The notes beneath the pieces are model-generated. The model worked only from the letters and a program-made list of their open reading frames with translations, made no database searches and had not been told where the DNA came from. 36,537 bases of DNA from Lingula anatina (taxonomy: Eukaryota; Brachiopoda; Lingulata; Lingulida; Lingulidae), in assembly GCF_001039355.2 (NCBI RefSeq), contig NW_019775475.1:193519-230055 (forward strand), in the 5' to 3' direction. Positions 10,601-24,136 of this stretch are shown in pieces (within the stretch, counting starts at the first letter, position 1; every line of letters starts with the position of its first letter). Position numbers and translations under genes: made by a program.

Positions 10601-13600
10601 TCTAAACAGGAACTTGAAGGTATTTGAGATTTCAGAAACCTATGAAATGATTCTCTTACAAGGTTCATCTTTTGAGTTGCCTCCCACAACCAATATTTAT
10701 ATCAACCAATCAAATGACAACATTTACAGTTTCAGTGATAAAGCGCTTGTGGTGTTTGAATCAAATGGTAATCAGCTGCATCAATCATGTGTGTCCAGAT
10801 TTACTGGGCAATATTGGCCAAATATGATAGATGTTGCTGCAGATATCTATGGAAATACTTTGGTTACTACAACTGAGAAAAAGCTTTTTGTTTTGGACAA
10901 AGACATGAAATCTAAGCATACATTTGAACTACCATGTGAGGGGGGCCATATTGCTGTGAGCAGCAATGGTCATTTAATACATGGCACAGAAGATGGGCAA
11001 ATTGTTCTCTACAAGTATACAGACTAGTGAAACACTACAAAGATGTAAAAGGTGTTCAATGAAGGTTGCCATAAAAAGAAGCTATAAAGGGCAACAAAAG
11101 AGGCATTGTGAGTTTTTGTTCATTTTTGTGTATGTTTTACAAGAAATATAGCTATTTCACTGTTTATACCAATATTATCAATGGATACTATACATCCAAC
11201 TTAGTTGAAATAGACTGACAAACTGTAGCTGTATGCACACTGGCCTCACCACAAATGTAAGTAAAAGTGTAGCCAGACCAAAAAAAAAAAAAAAATATAT
11301 ATATATATGACAATTTATTGTTAAGTTTCTGGCGAATGTGTTGTTGCAATTGGTGCTCAGAAAGCCAGACGCTTATTTATATGTTTCTGGCTCAAAGTAA
11401 ATTAGAATATGCTGTGGGTTTGTTTTAATTGTATATAACAATTCGGGGTAAAAACCCTACAGTATGAAAATAATTTGTAACCAAATGAATAATAAAATAT
11501 GAATGAACACATTGAATGATAATAGGGGGTCAGAAAAATATTATAATTGTTATTATGCTGTATAGCTTGATTATTCTATATTTGTTTTGATAGTGTGATA
11601 CTGTAAATATGGCAGTTCTGATGATTTTGTGTTTTGATGTATCATTCAAACAGGAGATATGAAAACAAAGCAATGATGAGTAAATCAAAACTCCACTTTG
11701 CATGTTGTTTTATTTCTATCATATGTACACCGTGCAAAATGTATAGTTTGTTATAAACAGTGACATTTAAGAGGAATACTGGCCTTATACTGATATTATG
11801 ATGAGGTGGTGTACAGAGGAGAATGGTGGGGAGGGGGAGGTTATGGATGACTCCCTCATTTTTGGATGGAACCTCTGTGTAACTAGTAAGATGAAAGCTT
11901 TTATTATATTTTACAAGTTTATTTTAATGCATAGGTAGATGTTGTAATGGAGTTAAAGGAAGTAATTTCATCCAAAAATACAGACACCTTTACTACTGAG
12001 AGACAATAAATCCACAGCTGAAAGAATTGATTAATTTGCATGTATTAGGAAACTATTTTAGTACATTTAGTGTGGACACATCTGCAGCTGAAATTAACAG
12101 TTGACACTTGAAATTTATCTCAAATATTTCAGAGCTTATCAACTTTTTAGCAGCTCACAAAGTGCTTACATCTGTATTATCTATTATTTTTTATTTTTAG
12201 CTTGTACATGTGTCCTGTGTATTTCAAGCCTGCAATAAACAGCAATCCAGTGAAATCACTTCTGCCTTCCTTTAACTTTCTTCAAATGTATAGCCTTCGC
12301 ATGCTATACCGGTATATATGTAAAATAAACAATTAATATACAAATATACTGACCTTTCTCTGCCTTGGTCAGTAGGTGTGGCCAAACTCCAGCCATGGTC
12401 ACTGCCACAGTGCTGGACCCTGGGGTGTTGTTATACATACACCAGTACAGCCAGACTCTGGCGGACTCCATATTACCTTGTATACGACACAGGGCAGTGT
12501 ATACCCGGCTGTAAAGTAACAGGCATGATCGACTGAATGAAGCTGAAACAACTCAGTTATTATGTGTGCATCTTAAAAACATTTTATAATAAATAAATAA
12601 TTAATTAAAAATAAATAAATAAATACTCTATCTGACTAGACAAGTATTCCATTATCCTGTGTGAATGTGATAATGAATTAAAATAAGTGAATCTTAAAAC
12701 TATTTAAAAGAAATTAAGTGAAAATCTTCCATGTATAACAAGCTGACTGTACAGTTTTTATCAGAAAAAGGGAAAGAGTTCCCATGTACTCACACTAGCC
12801 CTAGTCTCTGTGACAGACTGAGACCACTCTTTGACATTAGCACCTTCAATACCAGGCTGGACACATGGCCAAGAAGGTCATTCTGGAATCAAGTAAAACC
12901 ATTATCATCATGATTACAATTATGAAATAGTATTTTTATATGGATACATTACCCTAGCAAAAAAGTAAGTAAATATATGAGATAAAACAAATGCAGCAAA
13001 ATAAACAACAAGAAGAATTTTTGTTAAATAAATGAATAAATATGCAAGGGCATTCAGATTCCTAATCACAAAGAAGTCGATTTTTTTGTTAATGAGAAAC
13101 AAGAGTGACAAAGCCAGTAGATTGACCCAACAATCAATTTTTTGTCAATTTTTCCCATACAATAAAGCAAAACATAAGGGCTTCCAAACCAACATATACT
13201 TTGATCATTAAAATTTACATATTAAGTATGTCAGTACAAAGTACAGAATACAAATTATGGAACATTATGTACTATCAAAATAACAACTTTAACTGAAATT
13301 GACCTGAAAGGAAAAGAGAAAATGGGGATATCATGCAACATGTTCATTAGACACGTTTCAACTTGAAGGTGATGAAGAAGTTCACAGTATGATCCTATCA
13401 CAGCTTTACTATGTGATGTGCAAAGAACTATATACAAATATGGTGCTGATCACTAACCACGTAGTCTTTTTTATGCAGCACCGACAGCAGCTCGAGAGTT
13501 CTCTGTTCATAGGTGGCCAAGACAGGCTCAGTTTGAGGTCTTCCCAAGACACAATGGCCATAAAGCTGGGATGTCATGTCAGACTCTTTTTTCTCTAGGT

Positions 13601-13852
13601 GCTGGAGATAGGAAGAAGAAAATCTTTGCATCAATTTTATCAAATTCAGAAAGAAAACAGTGGCATTAAAGCAACAATTAAGTCGATTGTTAACATAAAT
13701 ACTTCTGTATAGTGTATAATTACTGAATTCGCTTTGGACTGTATATCATACCTTTGTTCTTGATGAATAAATAAGAAATTAATAACATGCAAAAAATAAA
13801 AATAAATAAAATAAAAACATAACTTTAATATAAAAAATACCCCGCAAAATAA

Positions 13853-13883
<31 letters not shown>

Positions 13884-16800
13884 ATATTAAGTAAATGAAA
13901 ATAATAATAAAAAAATGTCCTTGAACCAGACCCACATCAAACTCACCTTTAGTAACCTGTCAATCATTGCCCTTGCAGTAAAACTGGCAGCCCCCCATGT
14001 AAGTGTGGCCTTCAACAGTACATTTGCCAGAATATGTGGTGAGCGCGGAGAGGAAAGGATGTCCTGACAGATAATGTCTGCTCCTGTAAAAAAATTAATG
14101 GTTAACTAAGATGATACAAAGAGACCATTCATTAAGTAATTGTAAAATATTACTCCAGCAATCAGACAACTTGCTTAACATATAGAACACTTTGCTGTAA
14201 GGGTAACAAGGCATTTGTCAATTGAAATGCAATTCCAGTGCCTTGTAACACATGCACAAGATTCTAGTTCAGAAAGCATGCTATTACTGTCCCAATCTTC
14301 AAAATAAAACCTCTGAAGCATAAATTGACAAATAACACTGTATCTTTTTTTTTTCAAACTGACCATTTTACAGCAGCTTCACTGACTTTCAGTAATTAAC
14401 CTTATTTTCTAACACTTACTTTTGTTGGGTTTCTTAATCTTCAGGTAGCATGTAAAACACTCCTGGACTGTAACTTCTAATTGCTTCTGTGTTTCGTGTC
14501 TCTGCAGCACTTTGGGTTTATGTGGCACCACTTTTTCTTGCAGTTCAGAAAGTTTTTGAGAACCTGCCTCTGGTTTTGTGGTCTTAGGTTCCACTGAAAT
14601 CTCTTCTGCTTTGTCCCCATCACCTGCTGCCAGATCATTTACTTTCTTTTTCCTTTGCTTTGCCTTACGCTTTTTTCTCTTATTCTTTCCCAAGCAATCT
14701 GTTCCTTCTCCCACTGCCTCTATCTGTGCATTTTCACTTACAGACACTTGTGGCCCATTTGACCTCAACTCATGACCTTGACCTCCAATAGATGACGACC
14801 CTGATTGTCCAGGCATATCAGTTTTGGGGTCCAACATGGCAGACGTATGCTGCACTCGGGGTTTGAAAGCATGACTATCCTTGTTCATCTGCTTTAACCT
14901 GGACCTCAAATCAGACATTTTCCGGTTTGCTTGAACGTGTCCTTGATTGGTTGATCTCAGAGCATCCTTGCAGCACTCAGTTTCTTGAGATTTTGACTGG
15001 TTCCTCAAAATCTGCAGGGCTGCTGCCTGTGAGCTCATTGCACCACTTCCCATTTCTGTCAAAATAACCTTTGTTCTATCTCTACATGAGTCGTTTGTGT
15101 TAGACGTCTGCTGTGGCAGAGTTTCAGGATGTTTGGGTTTCACCTGTACAGCCCCAGGGGGGACCTGAGAGTGAAAATTACAAGGAGACTTGTGCACCTG
15201 GATTTTCCTCCCTGCCACCAATCTGTGTGGTTTTGGCGTCTGTGGCAGTGGTGAAATTGGCACTGGGAGCGGTGTTAGTGCACTGCGGAGTGGCGACAGC
15301 AAGGGTTCTCTCAAAGAACGCATGAAAGCCTCCAAATTGTCCTGACTCGATACTGATGCTGATCTTTCTGGCTCTGCACCTGTGGATGGGGGATTCAATG
15401 CCGCAGACAGTTGAGGCACATCCACAGGTTCATCCGTAGGTGAAGAAGGAAGTGGGGACAGTGGCTCCCCCTGTTGAGTAGGAGACGGTGGAAGTGGTGA
15501 CAGAGGCGAAATCTCCTCCCTCTCCCCCTCCCTGTCACTCTGCACTGGTGACATTCTCTCTGCCACGGGTGACATGTGAATTGGTGATCCATGTAATGGT
15601 GACACTGGAGAGTCTCTGCCAGCAGAGATATGTGACACCGACACCGAGGACGCCACACTGGGGGTGCTGGACCTACTGGACACCACTGACCCCGTGGCCG
15701 GAATACCGCTGGTCTCTGGGGATACCACAGTCACTGCGGACTGACTGACCCGAACTATGGAAGGTGGCTGTTGAAAGACCTGGCCAGTAGTTGAAGGGAC
15801 GTAGGTTAACTTCTGAATTACAGAACTTGCCATGCCAACAGCCTGGGAGCAGAGAGAAGTTAAACTGCTTGAAAGTGTAACAGCTTGAACAGTTTCTGAA
15901 TTAGGATCTGAATCAGTAGTTTTGGTATTCAATCCAGTTTCTGGTTTTGATATATCATCATCATGTGTACCACCAACATCTCTCATGGACTGTTTGTTGG
16001 AATCTTCATCACCCTGTAAAATAGAGTAAGATCCTTCACTTCCATTCACAGTTTGGTGCCTTGACTTTGTCCTCTCAACAGTTTTTATTTGTGTCCTTGT
16101 TATTCTACGAGACTTCAATAAATCCTCAGAAATAAAGTCTGTCTTTTCTGCTGATAAAAACTGTTTGTCTGATTCTGCTTCCTTGCCTGGTGGGGCCCCC
16201 TGGTGGTCAGATGTGGCCTATATGATAAAGAGGCATATTTTCTTACTTTGCATATCAAAATAAATAATATAAATCTTTAAAATGTATTTTTCTGTATTTA
16301 AATGCTTTGGCCTCAAATAACCAAAACAGAAATGTCAACCAAAAATATTCTATCAGAGAACAAGAATGGATCATATTTTTGAAACAAAAGTCTATAAAAA
16401 AGCAATCTTTTTGTTTTATCAAAATGTAAAACCAATACCTTTTCTGCAGCCACTACTTCTGCTGGTTTTGGAACTGGATCACCTACACTGGCCTGCCTGT
16501 GGAGAGTTTTCATCTTCTTAGCTGGAGACTCCATGGAACTATTTCTCAAAGCAACTGCTTTTTCTGTCTTTTCAGTATTGTCCAAAACTGTCAATTTCTT
16601 ATCATCATCACTACCAGGGCATTTTATTTCCAAGTTATTACTTACAATTGCACATTCAGAGTCAGTGTTTTGTCTAAGAGGTTTCATCAATAATGGATCT
16701 TTATCCATCTTAGAACTTTTCATATCATCATCTGATTGGCTGAGTGTATCATGTGATCTCAACCTGCGCTTTGGTGTGACGTCTTCATCTTCCTTACTTG

Positions 16801-19800
16801 CAGCTGACACCAACGGTCTTTTCCTCAACCTCATTGCTACATTGCTCTCAGATGTTGGAATTCTCTCCTTTTCAGTTCCAGAACTATCCAACACTTTGGC
16901 ACTTTTGTCTACAAAGAGCGATACACTGCTTGCATCAGTTAATTCTTTTAATGGAGATGTATTAGGACCATCCTCTGGTGCACTCATTGACCTAGTTATT
17001 CTTCTGGTTCCTACCCTTGTTTCTTTCCTCATTATAATCTCATTATCACTCTGAGATTCAAAAGCCTTTGCTGACCTTGTGAGAGGTTTTCTGGTGGTAA
17101 TTCGAGGCACAGTTTCTTTACCATGGGATTCAACTCTTGTTTCTAACCCGGTAAGACTCAAAGTGGGTGTATCTGACATTAAAGAATTCTGGTTAGGGTT
17201 TTCACTCTCAGATTTAGCCCTTGTTCTGGTCTGTTTTATAGAAGGGTTATTATCTGGTAGAGAATCTTCATCTTGACTATGACTTTCATATGATCTTGTA
17301 CGACGCCTTGTTGGCGTAACAGGTGATGTGCACTCTTTGTCCACACTTTGCAACAACTTTCCCTTTTTCACGGGTTGCACAGGTTCTTTGAAGAGGTCCA
17401 CACTGCTGCTACTACTGCAGGTACTTCTTGTTCTCCTGCGCCCTCTACTGGTGTGCAGATCAATGTCTTCCACTTCTTCAGACTTTGAGGACTGTCTGGT
17501 GATTCTTTTAATATTTCCATCTGGTGTTCGGGAAAATGTGCTGTGTTCACTAACATCGGATTCTGAGTCTGAGAGTGCTGAAACTTTGTTAATGGTATCT
17601 TTTTCAACCTCAGTTATGCTGTGCTTCCTTTTAGTCCTCAGGATTTTTGTTGGAGATGAAGAAAGAGGTCTATTTATTGTTTTATTCAACATTTTCTCTG
17701 TTGTTTTTTCAGTGTTTTTCATACTTGGGTCTACTTTGTTATGTTTATCAATACTGTACTCTTTTTTCATAATACTTTCTTCATCACCATCACCAAATTT
17801 GGAGGTTTCTTTCCCACAATGTTCTTTCACAGAATTATCAACACAATCAGTATCCATGCTTTTTGCAACGGCACATTTATCATCCACTGTCACAGCAACA
17901 TCCTCTTTAACATTCTCATTCTGAGGAATATCATCCACTTTGCTTCCTGTGGCAGAAGCCCCAATCCCATCCTCCTCATCAGACGAGGATGACGAGACCA
18001 TCAAATCCTCCTGCAGAACCTTTTCCTCGGTGGCAAGGCTCTGAGAAGCAGTTACCTTAACAGGTACCTCCCCCTCAGTATAATGAGCAAAGGGAAATGG
18101 GGCACTGCTACTCATTACTGCTGGACTTTCAATGGAAGACTCCATGCTGCTGCCTAGCAACTTCACCAAACTACCCAGTCTACGTGGACCAGGTTTCCTT
18201 GGAGACAGTTGCCTAGGAGACTGTTGCTGAGGAGACTGTAGCCTAGGTGACCGTCTGAGGTGGTGATTTGGTGGTGAAGATAACTGAAGTGGGGTTGGTC
18301 GACAAGGAGAATTTTTCAGAGTGTCCTTGAACTCTGTTTCTATCTTGCTGGCAATTTCAGCTAGGGATTCACTTTCGCTGCCTCCATCACAATTCTCTTC
18401 ACCACAACTCTCATCATCTGAGCTGGAGTCTAAAGTAGAGATATGACCCACTGGACCCTGGAGAAAGAAAATTCTTTATTATAACATAATAACTCATGAA
18501 ACTTAAATGAAACAACAGATCATATTTCAAAGCCAGTATATGACAATATTTTATATTCTTCATTACAGTATCTGATTGTAGTTTTAGTGACTCATTATTT
18601 CAAATGTCCAAACCAAAATATAACCATTATATTTATTATATGAAGCATATTAAGTAATTCCACCAACATACCTAGGATCACATATTAAATAAAAATTTTA
18701 AAAATATGCCACATGTGAAATGTAAGGCATTCCAGCAGGGCTGATTGTGTTGTAATTCAGACACTATACCTCAGAAGTTTTTTTTTCTTTTTTTTTTCGT
18801 GAAAAATGCTACATGGAAAACTTGTTGCTTTGTCACAGCTATGTGAGATTTTCTTTATCAACTTAAATAAATGGACAAGGGCCAACCATTGACCTTCAAA
18901 TGCGCCCTCTGATTATAAACATTATAAAATATTACTGTTGCTCTGTTTGTAAATCAAAATCATAAAAATATTAATTCATTTGTTTAAAAACATGAAAGCT
19001 CTCACCATTACACAAGGAGATCCAGGAAGTGGAGATATTGGAGGCATCAGACTGAAGAAAAATGACTCCATCTCTTCATCATCTGCATCCTCGTCTTTTT
19101 TCGCCATAGGTGGCACCACATGCTCTCCGGTAGATGGCAGCACTGGTAAAGGTACAGGTGGTACAAGAGGAGCTTTTGAAATATTTTTGGTCTTAGGGTT
19201 TTTCAGTTCCACTGATGATCCCACAGCTGGTTTTACTGGACCTGGCAAGGGCAGTGGCTTGGTGCTGGCTGAAGATGACTGCTCCTTGTCTGTGTCATCT
19301 GAAATAAAAATGTTTTTCAACAGTACATCCACTTACTGACTAAGGTCAGAGAAAGACAGGTTAGTTGTTGAATTTTTCCATGTAAATTCCAGAATTTATT
19401 AGATATACATTCTTGATTCTAATTCTACTGGATGACTCAAGCAAGACACTCATTAATGAAAAACGTTCCGCCACTCTGGTGTTCACTTACCATCCACAGG
19501 CAAAGTGTCTTCTACTGGTCTGTCATCATCTCCTCCTCCTTTGTCCCTGGTCTGCCTGGGAATCAACCCTGCCAAGAAGCAACACTGATTACTCATTGAT
19601 TCAGAAATTATTTTAACATATATTATCTGGCTGCTCAAAGTGTGTTGTACAGTACTTTGTCTTGTACATGTCTTGCATTTAACGGCCTTGTATAAACCGG
19701 ACCTTTACTATAACGTACTTTCTAGATCTGAAAGTATCGTTCCTATGTAAAAACAAATTATGACTTACAGTATATATGCTGGTATAACAGCCTGCATATT

Positions 19801-21846
19801 TAGGACAAAAATGGCTGATCATCCTGTATTATTTACAGTGGCTATTATTAATGTTTAATTAATGAATTTCAACTTGTGAGAAAAAAATAACTATTTATTT
19901 TAGTAAGAACAGACTTACCATTTTCCCTGAGAATCTGGTAATAATGCTCCAGCTTAATCTGGAATTAAAAAGACAAATGTCAGTTAAATGTGTAAACTAT
20001 TATAATTTAGCTTTAAGCTCCAGATGTTACATTAAAGATAAGAATTTGCACCTGTTAAGATAATCTGCATCAAGAATTTTAAACTGACCTTTCACCTTTC
20101 TAGTTTAAAAGCTTGTGTAATGATGTGAACAAAATTAAGTTATTCTAAATATACCCTTTGAAAAAATTAAGTAAAACAAAAATAATAAATAATTAGACAA
20201 ATAAATTAAAAAAACTGTCTACCTATACATTATCTTCAAATAATGTTTGTTTTCTTGATTATTCATTCACTACAGAAAATTTAACTGAATCAGACCCTGT
20301 CTCATCAGTCCAGTAAGTAAATACTGTGTTCAAGCTCTGATCTTATCATGTTTTTCTGTATACTGTAATTACTTTACATTTTCAAACACTTCATCATTTT
20401 TAATATCCCACCTCCCAAGATCTATCATTTTCAACAAAGCCCCAAAAATGTGCTTACAATTAATAATTATAATAAAAAATGCAACTTTTCAATGTTTTAA
20501 AGCCATCATCTTTAAAGTATAACTAACAATACTATTTGGGGAAAGTTATTACCCCATTCCATTTAAATTTATTGAGTAATTACCTTACCTCCACAAATCA
20601 TAGTGCCTTAATGCTCTCTCACAGTTACAGGTAAACACATAAAATGTCTAAAACCAGCCTGCCCAGGTATCAATCAAAATACATCTACAGGCATGCTACG
20701 GTGCATTTCTAGTTTAGTTTGTAACTGTTTAAATTAATTATTTAATGAAGACCAAGCGAACAGGATTAATTTTTAACTTCAATGGGCCAGACAAATCCAT
20801 CTGTTGCCTCCATAAAATTGGACTAAGGACCACTTAATTTAACTTTCTAAAAATAAAAAGCCAAACTAATCCCTCTGAAGTCCCATCAATTTTCAACCAT
20901 AACGAACCATTCTTATCCCTATGTTGTCCTACCAATTTCTATAATAATTGACAAAGGAGCATGTGATCAATTTTCACCATTAGAGATTAAACACAATCCT
21001 CATTGCCCCGCCCATTTACCCCTGCTCCAAATGAGACAAGTGTAAAATGTCAGGTTGTGGTGCATACTCAGTTAAGCCGTTCCAGTTTGTATGGAAATAC
21101 GCCCTATACCGAGCCTGATCAGCAGACTCAGCTAGGTTCTATTAAGTCTATTTACAAACATAGCTGAGAACATATCAAGAGTACATAAGATTTGTGGCAC
21201 TACTTACATGTATCTCCAGTGATATTATTATAGTATTTGTTTGCAATTTCAAAACAATTTGATCAAAAATTCTGAAAAGTAGAGTGTCTATATAGCACTT
21301 TGCGGTGCTTTTCCTGTATAGAACAGAATTATAGAGTAGCCTGCTTGTTAATTTTGTACCCACCACTCAATACGTATGTTCCAATTTGAAGAAATTATTA
21401 CTTAAAAATACAGCATCTGAAAAATTTACACTTTTCTCCCATTGAATAGATCGAGTAATTGCTGTATATCAACTATATATTATTGACTTGAGATGAAAAA
21501 TATAAACTGACAAAAATATCAAATCTAGCCAATTACACACAGACAGACAGCCAAAAACCAATTACATCCGATTCAGCATAACTGGTAACATCTATATACA
21601 ATAGTGACAAGAGCATGAAATCAAGTCCGTTACAAATGAACAGACAGGGAAAAACTGGTTATCAAATTAGCAGCCAGGGAATGTGATATATAGTCTGACA
21701 TTTAGGACAAAACCTTACAAAACTGCAAACTGGAAGAACAAGCTACCTGCTGCTAAATATCAAGTCAGAATGCAATCACTAAAAGGTCGCTCCCTCATTG
21801 GCCTAACTTAGAATATAATAAGTCAATCCATGCTGTGATTTCTGAT

Positions 21847-21883
<37 letters not shown>

Positions 21884-22503
21884 GACACTTTAAACCACAT
21901 GTTGTTCTTGACTTGAACATTTTAGCCTACCTAGGTATTAGAAATAATGTTTCTATTCTATACAAATGAAAGAAATGACAATTATTTTAGACCAACAGTA
22001 ACTTGAGTTATCCAAATAATCATAAAAGTAGACCACATTTTTGTCACTGATACTCCACCCCGAAGATGATAAGAAAATTGAACTGATGTTCGGTTCATTT
22101 TAAACATGATTCTGACAAATTAACAACTTATGAATACTATGAATAAGAAATCCACAAATATTCATTTGTTAAGAAGTATCTAGGTAATTAGAAGTTATTA
22201 GTAAGGTCACCTTCACATGTGATTTCTGCAAGCACAGAGACTTATTTTAAGCCTAGTACTTACAAAATTACCTGGATGTGAGCTAGGCTTTTAATTCCAT
22301 GGTGTACAGGTAGGTACTATAATTATATATTACAGCTAATATCTGTTATTTGGAAAGGGATGATCAACAGAACCCCATTTTTTATTAAGTTGTTTATTTA
22401 CAAACACAGTAAATGGCATATCAAAATGGCATTTAGGAGTGTTGGCAATACAAACATCCCCCTAGGAATGATATATTTCATCACATTTTTTTTTTGTTTG
22501 CGT

Positions 22504-22534
<31 letters not shown>

Positions 22535-24105
22535 TTGTTCACCCTAGCCTGGATAATTTGATGAAAAGGTTAAGGAAATGTTGAACTGCACTGACTTAAT
22601 GTACTAGGGCTCACATAAAGTACACTGGGCATTTAAAGGCATTAGCATTTACTCTGTATTATGAGTAAACCTTGTGTAATGTAATGTTTTCTATAATACA
22701 GGAGTTAGGAAAACTTGATGCCTGGGGGGGAGGGGGGGGTGCATAGCATTTTATATTAAAAAACGACTTCTATACATTCAAAACAAATCCCATGAAGCAG
22801 TCATGACCAATCACACATAAAAGATCAACACACCAAAATCAGTAGAGGCTGGTAATATATTATATTATGTTATATGCCCTTTCCATCAATTCTGGACTCT
22901 AAGGTATCGAAGCCCTTCTTCTAAACAGATTCCAAATCCAAACCAAATCCTCACCAAAAATACACCAAACTTGGTAAATGACTAAAAACTATTAACCAAT
23001 AAGCTAAACAGTCTCTTGAGGCTCATTTTCCTCCCTGTCTATTTTATCTCCCCTTCTCCAAAAAGGCCGCCCTGACACATGGGGCATGTATCACTGACTC
23101 TCACCTTTTTAGTTCTCAGAATGTGCAAAGGTAAAAATGTTCTGTTGAACCAAACTTGGTAGCTGCCACTTTCCCTCAGTGCCTTAAGGCCAAGGCAAGA
23201 CAATTAATATTTTTCGGGAAAAAAATATATATTTGCAAATACATAAAAACTGATGGAAAACACAGGATGAAGTAAGGTCAATTATTTTCCCCCTTCTGTA
23301 TTTCGAGAGGGCAGGTGAGAAACCACAAAGTAGCTTGTAAAACTTATGTTTATGCTTAAGTATCCAGCTTGTGTACATTCAGACCTTATTCTCTTCTGTG
23401 CTGCCTTTTTGTAAAATCATTCCCCACACCCAATCCATTCAACTGTAATGAGTAAAACTCCTTTGTATGGGATATTTTGCTGATATCTTTGTGTCTCTCT
23501 TCCCCTAATCGCTTTGAGACCAACCTTTTTTCTGTCTCAAAGGTGATGAAATGTTACATCAATTCGAAGTAGTGAAATCACCACTCCTGCACATTCTTTG
23601 TATTTAACCGCTTCAGACATGCAAACGGAACACCTGCATTTAACTGTTCATTTCGCTTAGAAAAGATGGAGCTCAATTCAGAGTATAGCCATACATTTTT
23701 GTGCACAATTAGGCAAAGAGGAAAAAATATAGTCTTTACATGGATGAATAGTGAGCATTGTGATTTTGAAAAAAAAAAAAAAAAAAAAAAANATAGAATC
23801 CCTTAGTGCTTAAACACAGCTAACTGTGCCAGAACAAACATTCCATCTTTTCTGATTCTTTTTTAATTCATGCCATGACTTCATATAGGGTCCCTGTACC
23901 ATTAGAAACTATTAACTCATGACCACAGCCTAAAGAACTGCCTTTTTCCATCCCACAGTGGGAAGAAGCTGCCTTGCTCTGTTTTGAAGGGCATCCAAGG
24001 TGTCTGGGACAGAGAGAACGTACACCACAGCACACTCTAGCAGCTAAGGAAGGAAGGAAGGTGCTGCTCTAGGTGAAATGGATGCCTAAAGAGGTTTGTA
24101 TGCTC

Positions 24106-24136
<31 letters not shown>

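Noticed and set aside
15395-15658. Minus-strand 87-residue frame within ICE1 exon 12
   Set aside because: Alternative frame of the SP-rich coding sequence; the main frame is continuous and phased with its neighbours.
16533-17924. Plus-strand frames of up to 198 residues opposite ICE1 exon 11
   Set aside because: Antisense shadows of the minus-strand coding exon, hydrophobic by strand complement, with no splice or promoter support.
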